This document shows, one piece after another, positions 1-8,672 of a DNA stretch of 64,000 nt. The position numbers were made by a program, and so were the translations under genes. The notes below the pieces were generated by a model. That model ran no database searches and was not told the DNA's origin. It saw only the letters and a program-made list of their open reading frames with translations. The stretch is from positions 318,141 through 382,140 of the forward strand of contig JADJMS010000046.1 of NCBI GenBank assembly GCA_016709495.1. Direction: 5' to 3'. This DNA comes from Candidatus Dechloromonas phosphorivorans. Lineage in GTDB: Bacteria; Pseudomonadota; Gammaproteobacteria; Burkholderiales; Rhodocyclaceae. Numbering within the stretch: the first letter of the stretch is position 1; each line of letters opens with the position of its first letter.

Positions 1-504
1 CGATGCATCCATTGTTAGATACAGGTCACCCAATTCAAGCAGCGGCGATACAGACTTCGGATTGAGATTGATTGCCTGCTTGAACGAAAACTCGGCCTTC
101 TCGAACTGCCGGGCGCTGACGTAGAAGCGTCCCCAGGCGAGATGCACTTCTGCCGCCTGTGGCGCAGCACTTTCTGCCTGTATAAGATACTTCTCGGCCT
201 GAGCGCGATCACCTTCCTTTTGGGCGATGTCCGCCAGGCCAATCATTGCCGGCGTGAATTTGGCATCCAGTTTCAGCGCGGCCAGGAAGTGGGATTTTGC
301 AACGTTGTTTTTCCGCTTCAGGCCAGCATCTATGCCCTTGCGAAACTCGATATTGGCAGCGGCTTCGGGAGGAAGTGCTGCGCTTGTAGGAGGCTTGCCA
401 GTTCTGGATTCAATGGGAAGTGCTTGCGCAGATGTACCGTAAAGGGCCACGACAAGGAGGAGCAGGCGGGCGCTACAGGTGGAGCCACTGAATGGAAAGT
501 GCAT
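1..504 (-). CDS. Secreted/periplasmic TPR-repeat protein, C-terminus beyond the left edge
   Basis: The reverse strand reads without a stop from an ATG at 504 to the window edge, giving 168 residues of an incomplete protein. Residues 1-28 form a signal peptide (basic start, then a LLLLVVALYG-type core and an AQA cleavage region). From about residue 50 helical TPR-like repeats begin, with phrases such as AKSHFLAALKLDAKF and KAEFSFKQAINLNPKS, spaced about 34 residues apart. TPR proteins of this kind often serve as scaffolds in envelope or exopolysaccharide/PEP-CTERM export systems. The PEP-CTERM protein encoded just upstream on the same strand fits that setting, but the link is inference. The function is not identified. 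Confidence 0.75.
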   Translation of the reverse strand, partial: MHFPFSGSTCSARLLLLVVALYGTSAQALPIESRTGKPPTSAALPPEAAANIEFRKGIDAGLKRKNNVAKSHFLAALKLDAKFTPAMIGLADIAQKEGDRAQAEKYLIQAESAAPQAAEVHLAWGRFYVSARQFEKAEFSFKQAINLNPKSVSPLLELGDLYLTMDAS

Positions 505-519
505 TTTTACCTTCTGAAA

Positions 520-552
520 TAGAAACCCCCGCCGAAACTGCTGGCAGGGGCT
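520..552 (-). terminator. Candidate intrinsic terminator between the PEP-CTERM and TPR genes
   Basis: On the minus strand CCCCTGCC pairs with GGCGGGG (one bulge) around a short loop and is followed by a T-rich stretch (TTTCTATTTC). It lies in the 71-bp gap just downstream of the PEP-CTERM stop codon, so it would end that transcript. Confidence 0.45.
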
Positions 553-575
553 GAGGGGCGAAGCGATCCTTTTGA

Positions 576-1566
576 TCAGGCGCGCTTGGCTTTGCGACGC
601 AGACCGCCGAGACCAGCCAGTGCCAAGCCGACCAAGGCCATCGAACCCGGCTCTGGAATGGTGTTGCAATTGGGGCCGGTGCAGACATTGCCTTCGCCCG
701 TTACTCTGACTACGGCGAGGAAAATGTTGTCGTCCTGGCTGGCGTTTACGGTGTCGAATTTGATCGTGGTACTGCCATCGGCAATGTTGGGCGCCAGATT
801 GTAGCGCTCGTGATCATCTGCATAGCCAGGGAGGAGGGTCGAGTACGGGTCGTCATAACCACCGACGGTTATCAATGAACCATCGGCGACGGCATCGCCA
901 TCATCGAGATTGCCGGCATTGTCGGTAATGGTCGTGCCATTTACCTTGACGGTGGACCGCTGATTGGTGCAGCAACTGAAGCCGATGCCCAGTGCCAACT
1001 CGGCGCTAAACCCCGGTGCAAGGGGGTGAAGCGCGCTAGCAAAACTGATCGAGGTGGTGTCGCCAAGTACCGATGCAAAGCCATCCAGAATGCCGACAGT
1101 AGAAATACCCAACGCCGGATTGGAGTACACGACGACCAGTGCTTCTCCGTCTTGAGAGCTGCTTGTTTCCGTTATTCTGAAATTGTAAATGCCGCCTGCG
1201 CCGCCATCGATGATCGGTTTGACGATGCTGGTGACGTCGCTCCGGCCTGCAACCAAAGAACAGCACGCCGCGGAATTGAGACCGAGAGAGGTGTAACTCA
1301 CTGCGTTGCCGTTTGAGTGTGCCGCCTACTCCGCCCATGGAGCGGTTATAGGCGGTCGACGTATAAAGGTAAGCAGCCAGCACAGTCGATCCGACGGGAA
1401 CGGACGCAGAGATCGTGCCGCTCTGAGATAGAGAGCCGAAACCGTCCGACGAATAGCCTACATTGCCAACGTATTGCTGAAACGCTGTCAACGAAGCATG
1501 TGCGCTACCGGATGCGATACAGCCAACTGCGGCCAGCGACAAACAAAACAATTTGATGCTTTTCAT
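576..1566 (-). pseudogene. PEP-CTERM sorted exported protein, interrupted by one frameshift
   Basis: The N-terminal part starts at an ATG at 1566 behind a clear GGAGG and carries a signal peptide (KLFCLSLAAVGCIASGSAHA). The C-terminal part, in another frame, ends with the PEP-CTERM sorting signal: IPEPGSMALVGLALAGLGG followed by a basic tail. The two frames join at about 1312-1314, where an AAA run on the coding strand should be AA to read ...GGTLNGNAVSYTSL. The span of 991 bases is 3n+1, as expected from one inserted base. The restored product would be about 329 residues, anchored for processing by an exosortase and exported to the surface or matrix. It is either a recent pseudogene or a sequencing error. 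No enzymatic domain was recognised in the body. Confidence 0.8.
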
Positions 1567-1829
1567 ATAACCTCCAAATACAAATGTTGAGCCACGTGGG
1601 GTGAGGTGCGCTTTTGTTCAGAGCGGAAACTGGGTTGCACCTGTCTTCGCAAACACATAGCCTCGAAATCACAGCTGCTCGTCATGCATAAGCACGTTTT
1701 GTGCCATATTTAATGTCTGTTATTTTTCAGTTACTTATAAATTTAAAATATAGATTTTTTTGCTGAGTGTAAAAAAAATCGACAGTCGCTGCTGAGTCTG
1801 GGTGTGTGCAATCAGCAGGCCTCGGTGCT

Positions 1830-1922
1830 GGTCTCAAACACACCTTCGACCACCACTCAGTGAAAATGCACATGTGGGTTGAGCAGGGCACCGAAGCGGT
1901 GGATGAAGGCGACTGCGTCATC
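1830..1922 (-). pseudogene. IS91-family transposase fragment
   Basis: The minus-strand frame reads DDAVAFIHRFGALLNPHVHFH, stop, VVVEGVFET. This matches the conserved IS91/ISCR (HUH, Y1) transposase block with its HVHFH metal-binding motif. The Cys codon usually following that block appears as TGA. Only about 30 codons remain, with no recognisable rest of the gene, so this is a dead relic. The ~700-bp gap 1567-2280 otherwise holds only the adjacent IS3-type scrap and AT-rich sequence. Confidence 0.6.
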
Positions 1923-1949
1923 AAACGGCGAATGCACTTGCCCTTATTT

Positions 1950-2042
1950 CTGAGCAGGTCGCGCAGCATTCAGTTACCGGCGAAAGGGAAATCCAGATGC
2001 AGTTCATCCAGCCGGCGCATCAGCCTGCAAGTCTTGGTGAGC
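1950..2042 (-). pseudogene. IS3-family OrfB fragment
   Basis: The minus strand reads RLMRRLDELHLDFPFAGN, stop, MLRDLL. This is the conserved start of the IS3-family OrfB (HTH_21) region, normally ...LMRRIDELHLEYPFAGSRMLRDLL. A stop codon sits inside it and it abuts the IS91-like scrap, so it is a nested relic rather than a gene. Confidence 0.6.
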
Positions 2043-2244
2043 GCCTTTTTTTAAAAATCGTTCCCTAGCGTCAGTTGCCCCATCTTGACTTACATCGTCT
2101 GGATGCCCGGCCATGTTACCTTTGCCGGCTTATCGCCAAACACAAGCGACGAAAGTTCCAGTAGTTGCTTTGATGGTCGCAGCAATTGCTCACAAAAAAA
2201 CTAACCGAACGCCACTTTCGTGGGGCTCGGCCGATTCGTCGGGG

Positions 2245-2271
2245 CCGGATGCTGTTCAGTAACGCATCCGG
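2245..2271. other. Perfect 8-bp inverted repeat after lpdA
   Basis: CCGGATGC and GCATCCGG flank an 11-base loop, 10 bases beyond the lpdA stop. It lacks a T-run on the minus strand, so it may only stabilise the 3' end or contribute to factor-dependent termination. Confidence 0.35.
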
Positions 2272-2280
2272 TTCGCCTTG

Positions 2281-4065
2281 CTACTTCTTGCGCGGCGGCG
2301 GGACGTCGGTGCAGGTGCCGTGCGCCACTTCAGCTGCCATGCCCACCGTCTCACCCAGGGTCGGGTGCGGGTGGATGGTTTTGCCGATGTCGACCGAATC
2401 ACAACCCATTTCGATGGCCAGACAAACCTCGCCGATCATGTCGCCAGCGTTCGGGCCTACAATCGCCCCACCGATGACGCGATGCGTTTCCGCATCAAAT
2501 ATCAGCTTGGTGAAGCCGTAGTCGCAACCGTTGGCAATCGCTCGACCGGAAGCCGCCCAGGGGAACTTGGCCGATTCGATCTTGCGGCCTTCGGCCTTGG
2601 CCTGTTCTTCGGTGTAGCCGACCCATGCCACTTCCGGATGGGTATAGGCAACGCCGGGAATCACTGTCGCATCGAAAGCCGCCTTGTGACCGGCCGCGAC
2701 CTCTGCCGCGACGTGCGCTTCATGCACGGCCTTGTGAGCCAGCATCGGCTGGCCTACGAGATCGCCGATGGCGAAGATGTGCGGTACGTTGGTGCGCATC
2801 TGCTTGTCGACATTGATGAAGCCACGGTCAGTGACCGCAATACCGGCTTTTTCGGCAGCAATCTTCTTGCCGTTCGGCGAGCGGCCAGCGGCTTGCAGGA
2901 TCATGTCGTAACGCACGGCATCGGCATTCGGCGCACCGTCGCCTTCAAATTTGACCCACAATCCATCGTCCTTGGCCTCTACCGCCACGGTGCGTGTCTT
3001 GAGCATGATTCGGTCAAAACGGCTGGTGTTCTGCTTTTCCCAAACCTTGACGGTGTCACGGTCGGGGCCTTGCATCAGCGCATCGGCCATTTCAACGACA
3101 TCGACCTTGGCACCCAGCGTGGAATAAACCGTCGCCATTTCCAGACCGATGATGCCGCCGCCGATGACCAGCATCTTCTTCGGCACGAAGCGCAGTTCAA
3201 GCGCCCCGGTCGAATCGACAATGCGCGGGTCTTTCGGAATAAAAGGCAGATGCACGGCAGCCGAACCGGCGGCAATGATGCACTTCTGGAACTTGATGAT
3301 CTTCTTGGCGCCGGTCTTCTCCTGACTGGTGCCAGTGGTTTCTTCGACTTCGATGTGATTCGCGTCGAGGAAAGAACCGTAACCGCGCACGATATCAACT
3401 TTGCGACCCTTGGCCATGCCGGCCAGACCACCGGTCAGCTTGCCGACGACCTTTTCCTTGTGGGCGCGCAGCTTGTCGATATCGACGGTAGGCGCGGCAA
3501 AGGTAACGCCGAGTGAATTGGCGTGCTCTGCCTCTTCCATGACGGCTGCTACATGCAGCAGCGCTTTGGACGGAATGCAGCCGACGTTGAGGCAGACACC
3601 ACCGAGGGTGGCGTAGCGTTCAACGATGATCGTCTTCATGCCGAGGTCAGCCGAGCGGAAGGCCGCCGAGTAACCACCAGGGCCAGCACCGAGAACGAGC
3701 ATTTCGCACTCGAGATCAGCACCGCCAGCATGGGTGGCCGCTGTTGGGGCGACTACCGGAGCGGCAGCTGGCGCGGCTGCGGGTGCTGCCGCCGGGGCTG
3801 AAGCAGGTGCCGCAGTGGCGGTTGCACCGGTTTCAACCTTGATCAACAAGGCACCTTCGCCAACCTTCGAACCCAGCTGAACCAGCACTTCCTTGACGAT
3901 ACCGGCGACGGTGCTCGGCACGTCCATGGTGGCCTTGTCGGATTCCAAGGTGACGATCGCGTCATCGACCTTGATGCTGTCACCGACCTTAACAAATAGG
4001 TCGATGACCGGCACGCTCTCGAAATCGCCGATATCGGGGACTTTGACTTCAATCAATTGACTCAT
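2281..4065 (-). CDS. lpdA: Dihydrolipoyl dehydrogenase (E3 of pyruvate dehydrogenase) with N-terminal lipoyl domain
   Basis: This 594-residue E3 reoxidises dihydrolipoamide with NAD+ in the cytoplasmic pyruvate dehydrogenase complex. It carries its own lipoyl domain (residues 1-80, with lipoyl-lysine K44 in ESDKATMDV) and an Ala/Pro linker, an arrangement typical of betaproteobacterial and neisserial E3. The catalytic part shows the FAD motif GAGPGGYSAA, the redox disulfide GGVCLNVGCIPSK, the NAD-binding GGGIIGLEMAT, and the C-terminal catalytic His-Glu in HPHPTLGE. The start at 4065 follows AAGGGGA. It lies 10 bp after aceF and is the last gene of aceE-aceF-lpdA. The reading frame is intact. 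Confidence 0.97.
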   Translation of the reverse strand: MSQLIEVKVPDIGDFESVPVIDLFVKVGDSIKVDDAIVTLESDKATMDVPSTVAGIVKEVLVQLGSKVGEGALLIKVETGATATAAPASAPAAAPAAAPAAAPVVAPTAATHAGGADLECEMLVLGAGPGGYSAAFRSADLGMKTIIVERYATLGGVCLNVGCIPSKALLHVAAVMEEAEHANSLGVTFAAPTVDIDKLRAHKEKVVGKLTGGLAGMAKGRKVDIVRGYGSFLDANHIEVEETTGTSQEKTGAKKIIKFQKCIIAAGSAAVHLPFIPKDPRIVDSTGALELRFVPKKMLVIGGGIIGLEMATVYSTLGAKVDVVEMADALMQGPDRDTVKVWEKQNTSRFDRIMLKTRTVAVEAKDDGLWVKFEGDGAPNADAVRYDMILQAAGRSPNGKKIAAEKAGIAVTDRGFINVDKQMRTNVPHIFAIGDLVGQPMLAHKAVHEAHVAAEVAAGHKAAFDATVIPGVAYTHPEVAWVGYTEEQAKAEGRKIESAKFPWAASGRAIANGCDYGFTKLIFDAETHRVIGGAIVGPNAGDMIGEVCLAIEMGCDSVDIGKTIHPHPTLGETVGMAAEVAHGTCTDVPPPRKK

Positions 4066-4075
4066 CGCATTCCCC

Positions 4076-5701
4076 TTAGACGATCATCCGGCGCATATCG
4101 GCCAGCAGTTCAGCGACATAGACATTGAAGCGGGTCGCCAGCGCACCGTCGATAACGCGGTGGTCAGCGGTCAGCGACAAGGGCAGGGTCAGGCGCGGCA
4201 CGAATTGCTTGCCATCCCAGACCGGCTTCAGGGCCGACTTGTTGACGCCGAGAATGGCGACTTCCGGGGCATTGACGATCGGTGCAAAGTAGGTGCCACC
4301 GATACCGCCCAAACTGGAAATTGTGAAGCAGGCGCCGGACATGTCGGCAGGCTTGAGCTTGCCGTCACGGGCTTGCTTGGCCAGTTCGCCGGATTCCTTG
4401 GCAATCTCGAAGACGCCTTTCTTTTCGGCGTTCTTGATCACCGGCACGACCAGACCATTCGGCGTATCAGCGGCGAAACCGATGTTGAAGTATTTCTTCA
4501 TCACCAGATTGTCGCCGTCGAGCGAGGAATTGAATTCCGGGTAACGCTGCATGGCCTTGACGCAGGCCTTGATCAGGAAGGCGAGCATGGTCAGCTTGTT
4601 GCCGGACTTCTCGTTTTCCTTGTTCAACTGAACGCGGAAGGCTTCAAGGTCGGTGATGTCGGCATCTTCGTGGTACGTCACGGCCGGGATCATCACCCAG
4701 TTGCGCGACAGGTTCTGGCCGGAAATTTTCTTGATGCGTGACAGCGGCTTGACTTCGATTTCGCCAAACTTCTCGAAATTGACCTTCGGCCAGGGCAGCA
4801 GATCGAGCACGCCACCACCAACGACGCCGCCAGTAGCGGAGGCAACCGGGCCGGAAATGGCACCGGACATGACGCCCTTGACGTACTTGGTCAGATCTTC
4901 CTTGACGATACGGTTCTTTGGACCGGTCGCTGCGACTTTGGATAGATCAACACCCAATTCGCGAGCATAGGCGCGCACTGACGGCGAGGCGTGAACCTTG
5001 CTGCCAGCTGGCAGGCCAGGCGCAACGGCCACCGGGGCATTGGTCGCGGTCGACGCCGAAACTGGGGCAGAAATTGCAGCCGGGGCGGCGGCGGGGGCGG
5101 GTGCCTGGGCGACCGGTGCCGCAACTGAGGCAGAGGCGCCGGTTTCAACCTTGATCAGAACCGTGCCTTCGCCAACCTTGGAGCCGAGTTGAACAAGGAC
5201 TTCCTTGATGACGCCGCTGACGGTGGATGGCACATCCATCGTTGCCTTGTCGGATTCAAGGGTGGCAATCGCATCGTCAACCTTGATGCTGTCACCGACC
5301 TTGACGTAGAGCTCAATGACCGGCACTTCGGCGAAGTCGCCAATATCCGGTACCTTGACTTCAACCACGCCACCACCCGCAGCCGGAGCTGCAGCGACAG
5401 GGGTGGGCGCGGCTGCAGGTGCAGCAGCTTGGGCGGCCGGGGCCGGGGCGGCAGCTGCGCCACCCGCTTCAACCTTGATCAGCAGTGCGCCTTCGCCAAC
5501 CTTGGACCCAAGCGAAACGAGAACTTCAGTTACCACACCAGCAGCGGTGGAAGGAACGTCCATGGTGGCTTTGTCTGATTCCAGGGTGCAGATCGCATCG
5601 TCAAGCTTGATGCTGTCGCCGACTTTGACGTAAAGCTCAATGACCGGAACGCTTTCGAAATCCCCAATATCAGGGACTTTGACTTCTATGATTTGGCTCA
5701 T
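4076..5701 (-). CDS. aceF: Dihydrolipoamide acetyltransferase (E2 of pyruvate dehydrogenase)
   Basis: This 541-residue E2 core transfers acetyl groups from lipoamide to CoA. Domains in order are lipoyl 1 (residues 1-80, K44 in ESDKATMDV), an Ala/Pro linker, lipoyl 2 (about 112-190, same motif), a second linker, a peripheral subunit-binding domain (VHASPSVRAYARELGVDL to KEDLTKYV, about 245-285), and the catalytic domain ending with the active-site DHRVIDG near the C-terminus. The start at 5701 has a GGAGAGA ribosome site. It sits 15 bp downstream of aceE in the same operon. Two lipoyl domains here plus one on E3 give three per E1-E2-E3 unit. Confidence 0.97.
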   Translation of the reverse strand: MSQIIEVKVPDIGDFESVPVIELYVKVGDSIKLDDAICTLESDKATMDVPSTAAGVVTEVLVSLGSKVGEGALLIKVEAGGAAAAPAPAAQAAAPAAAPTPVAAAPAAGGGVVEVKVPDIGDFAEVPVIELYVKVGDSIKVDDAIATLESDKATMDVPSTVSGVIKEVLVQLGSKVGEGTVLIKVETGASASVAAPVAQAPAPAAAPAAISAPVSASTATNAPVAVAPGLPAGSKVHASPSVRAYARELGVDLSKVAATGPKNRIVKEDLTKYVKGVMSGAISGPVASATGGVVGGGVLDLLPWPKVNFEKFGEIEVKPLSRIKKISGQNLSRNWVMIPAVTYHEDADITDLEAFRVQLNKENEKSGNKLTMLAFLIKACVKAMQRYPEFNSSLDGDNLVMKKYFNIGFAADTPNGLVVPVIKNAEKKGVFEIAKESGELAKQARDGKLKPADMSGACFTISSLGGIGGTYFAPIVNAPEVAILGVNKSALKPVWDGKQFVPRLTLPLSLTADHRVIDGALATRFNVYVAELLADMRRMIV

Positions 5702-5716
5702 GTTGTCTCTCCCTGA

Positions 5717-8392
5717 TTAAACCGACATCGGGTTGGGTTTGTTCGGGTCAAGGTTGTACTTGACCAGAGCGGCAGCAACCACTTCGCGCTTGATTTCGCC
5801 AGCATCGGCCAGTGCCTTGAGGGCAGCCAGCGTCACCCAGTGACGATCGACTTCGAAGAAATGACGCAGCTTTTCGCGGGTATCCGAACGGCCGAAACCA
5901 TCGGTGCCCAGCGTGACGTACGGTGCCTTGACGAAGGGACGGATCTGCTCGGAGAACAGCTTGATGTAGTCGGTCGAGGCGATGACCGGGCCTTTGGCAC
6001 CAGCCAGCTTTTGTTCAACATGCGACAGCTTCGGCTCTTCCAGCGGATGCAGCATGTTCCAGCGCTGCGTATCGATACCGTTGCGGGCCAGTTCGTTCAT
6101 GCTGGTACAGCCCCAGAGGTCAGACTCGACACCCCAGTCGTTCTTCAGCAGATCGGCCGCCGCAATGACTTCGCGGAAGATGGTGCCGGAACCGAGCAGT
6201 TGCACGCGCGGGCCAGTGGAATCTGCACCCTTCTTGAAGGCGTACATGCCCTTGATGATGTCGGCTTCGGCGCCGACCGGCATTTCCGGATGCTCGTAGT
6301 TCTCGTTCATTACCGTCAGGTAATAGAAGACGTCTTCCTGCTCCTGGAACATGCGGCGCATGCCGTCCTGCGTGACCACGGCGACTTCGTACTGGAAGGT
6401 CGGGTCGTAGGAAATACAGTTCGGGATCAGGTTGGAGAGAATCAGGCTGTGGCCATCTTCGTGCTGCAGGCCTTCGCCGTTCAGCGTCGTGCGACCGGCG
6501 GTACCGCCGATCAGGAAGCCGCGGGCGCGTTGATCGCCAGCTGCCCAGCACAGGTCGAGAACGCGCTGCATGCCGAACATCGAGTAGCAGATGTAGAACG
6601 GAATGGTCTGGACGTTATGTACGGAGTACGAAGTTGCAGCGGCGATCCAGTCGCTCATCGCGCCGGATTCGTTGATGCCTTCCTGCAGCACCTGACCGGT
6701 CTTCGATTCCTTGTAGAACATCAGCTGGTCATGGTCTTCCGGCACATAGTTCTGGCCTTCCTGATTCCAGATGCCGACCGAGCGGAACATGCCTTCCATG
6801 CCGAAGGTGCGGGATTCGTCCGGCACGATGGGCACGACGTTCTTGCCGACATTCTTGTCCTTCAACATCATGTTCATGATGCGGACGATGGCCATGGTGG
6901 TCGACAGCTCGCGGCCTTCGCCGGATGCCTTGAGCAGCGAGGCAAAGGCGTCAAGCGACGGCACAGCCAGCGGCTCGGCCTTGCGGCGGCGCTGCGGCAG
7001 GAAGCCGCCGAGGTCCATGCGACGCTGCATCATGTACTTGTGTTCTGCCGAATCTTCGGCGAACTTCAGGTACGGCAGTGCTTCGAGCTGGTCGTCCGGC
7101 ACCGGCAGATTGAAGCGGTCACGGAAACGACCGATCTGGTCTTTATCCATCTTCTTCTGCTGGTGCGAGGTATTCATCGCTTCGCCCGCCTGGCCCATGC
7201 CGAAGCCCTTGATGGTCTTGGCCAGGATCAGCGTCGGCTGGCCCTTGGTCTTGATGGCGCGGTCATAGGCAGCGAAGATCTTGAAGATATCGTGGCCGCC
7301 ACGGTTCAATGCCCAGACTTCGTCGTCGGTCCAGTCAGCAACCAGTTCGCGCAGTTCTGGTGTGTTGAAGAAATGCTCGCGGACGTAAGCGCCATTCTTG
7401 GCTTTGAAGGTCTGGTACTGGCCATCGACCAGTTCCATCATGCGTTTTTTGAGGATGCCCTTCTTGTCGCGATTAAACAGCGTGTCCCAATGCGTACCCC
7501 AGACCAGCTTGATAACATTCCAGCCAGCGCCACGGAATTCGGATTCCAGTTCCTGGATGATTTTGCCGTTGCCGCGCACCGGACCGTCAAGCCGTTGCAG
7601 GTTGCAGTTGATGACGAAAATCAGGTTGTCCAGCTTTTCGCGACCGGCCATGCCGATGGCGCCGAGGGATTCGACTTCGTCGGTCTCGCCATCACCCAAA
7701 AAGGCCCACACCTTGCGATCATTGGCCTTGGCCAGGCCGCGCGAGTCGAGATATTTCATGAAGCGGGCCTGATAAATGGCCTGGATCGGGCCGAGGCCCA
7801 TGGAGACGGTCGGGAACTGCCAGAAATCCGGCATCAGCCAGGGGTGCGGGTAGGACGAAATGCCCTTGCCGCCGGTTTCCTGACGGAAGTTGTCCATCTG
7901 CGACTCGGTCAGGCGGCCGAGCATGAAGGCGCGGGAGTAGACGCCCGGTACGGAATGGCCCTGGAAGAAGATCAGGTCGCCACCGGACGGGTCATTGATG
8001 CTGCGCCAGAAATGCGAAAAGCCGACGTCGTACAGCGCGGCGGCTGAAGCGAAGGAGGCGATGTGGCCGCCGACGTTGGTTTCCTTGTTGGCACGCACGA
8101 CCATGGCCATCGCGTTCCAGCGGATGTAGGAGTGAATCTTGATTTCCATGTCGGCATTGCCCGGATATTTGGGCTGCTGGTCGGCCGGGATGGTGTTGAT
8201 GTATTCGGTATTGGCGGAGTAAGGCAAGTCAACGCCGGCTTCACGCGCCTGGCCGATGACCTTCTCAATCAAAAAGTGGGCGCGCTCGGCGCCTTCCTGG
8301 GCGATGACGCCCTCCAGTGACTCCATCCATTCTTTTGTTTCCTGCGGATCTGTGTCCGTCGGGTCCGGCAATGCATTCAGCTGATTGGCCAT
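5717..8392 (-). CDS. aceE: Pyruvate dehydrogenase E1, homodimeric type
   Basis: This 891-residue thiamine-diphosphate enzyme decarboxylates pyruvate and acetylates the E2 lipoyl groups. Its length matches the homodimeric (E. coli-type) E1 family. The ThDP/Mg motif GDGETDE to NCNLQRLDGPVRGN is present near residues 230-270, and the N-terminal E2-binding segment and the conserved FFQGHSVPGVYSRA block are intact. The start at 8392 is preceded by TTGGAGAC. It is the first gene of aceE-aceF-lpdA and is divergent from iorA across a 280-bp gap. A long ORF on the opposite strand (5840-8047) is a codon-bias shadow, not a gene. Confidence 0.97.
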   Translation of the reverse strand: MANQLNALPDPTDTDPQETKEWMESLEGVIAQEGAERAHFLIEKVIGQAREAGVDLPYSANTEYINTIPADQQPKYPGNADMEIKIHSYIRWNAMAMVVRANKETNVGGHIASFASAAALYDVGFSHFWRSINDPSGGDLIFFQGHSVPGVYSRAFMLGRLTESQMDNFRQETGGKGISSYPHPWLMPDFWQFPTVSMGLGPIQAIYQARFMKYLDSRGLAKANDRKVWAFLGDGETDEVESLGAIGMAGREKLDNLIFVINCNLQRLDGPVRGNGKIIQELESEFRGAGWNVIKLVWGTHWDTLFNRDKKGILKKRMMELVDGQYQTFKAKNGAYVREHFFNTPELRELVADWTDDEVWALNRGGHDIFKIFAAYDRAIKTKGQPTLILAKTIKGFGMGQAGEAMNTSHQQKKMDKDQIGRFRDRFNLPVPDDQLEALPYLKFAEDSAEHKYMMQRRMDLGGFLPQRRRKAEPLAVPSLDAFASLLKASGEGRELSTTMAIVRIMNMMLKDKNVGKNVVPIVPDESRTFGMEGMFRSVGIWNQEGQNYVPEDHDQLMFYKESKTGQVLQEGINESGAMSDWIAAATSYSVHNVQTIPFYICYSMFGMQRVLDLCWAAGDQRARGFLIGGTAGRTTLNGEGLQHEDGHSLILSNLIPNCISYDPTFQYEVAVVTQDGMRRMFQEQEDVFYYLTVMNENYEHPEMPVGAEADIIKGMYAFKKGADSTGPRVQLLGSGTIFREVIAAADLLKNDWGVESDLWGCTSMNELARNGIDTQRWNMLHPLEEPKLSHVEQKLAGAKGPVIASTDYIKLFSEQIRPFVKAPYVTLGTDGFGRSDTREKLRHFFEVDRHWVTLAALKALADAGEIKREVVAAALVKYNLDPNKPNPMSV

Positions 8393-8497
8393 CTTTTGTC
8401 TCCAAAGTAGGTTGTGCTTTCGTCGCGCCTGAATCTAGCCCGACAACTTTAACGCTTTCAGGTTCGTTGGCGAACCCGTGTTTACACCTATATCGCG

Positions 8498-8532
8498 TTG
8501 CACATTGTAAAACGCAAATTCGCATTGTGCAA
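8498..8532. promoter_or_regulatory. Inverted repeat in the aceE-iorA divergent promoter region
   Basis: TTGCACA (8498-8504) and TGTGCAA (8526-8532) form a 7-bp inverted repeat spaced by 21 bases in the 280-bp gap between the divergent aceE and iorA genes. It could be an operator for a pyruvate or short-chain-acid regulator. A TATAAT at 8636-8641 may be the iorA -10 box, although no convincing -35 was seen. Nothing else was found in the gap. Confidence 0.3.
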
Positions 8533-8672
8533 TATCCGTACTTTCCCTTATGTATTTTTTGTGGGGAAATAAGTGAAACAAAACCAAAAGGAGAAATGAC
8601 TTGCGCTGTATCAAATGGCAGGTTTTTGAGTTCTCTATAATTGCTGGTTTCGCATTGAAAACAGGAGTACCC

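Noticed and set aside
2278..3516. 412-codon open frame on the plus strand opposite lpdA
   Set aside because: Shadow of lpdA; no family features.
5840..8047. 735-codon open frame on the plus strand opposite aceE
   Set aside because: It is antisense to a fully conserved, motif-complete aceE and has no recognisable domain; it arises from GC-rich codon bias.
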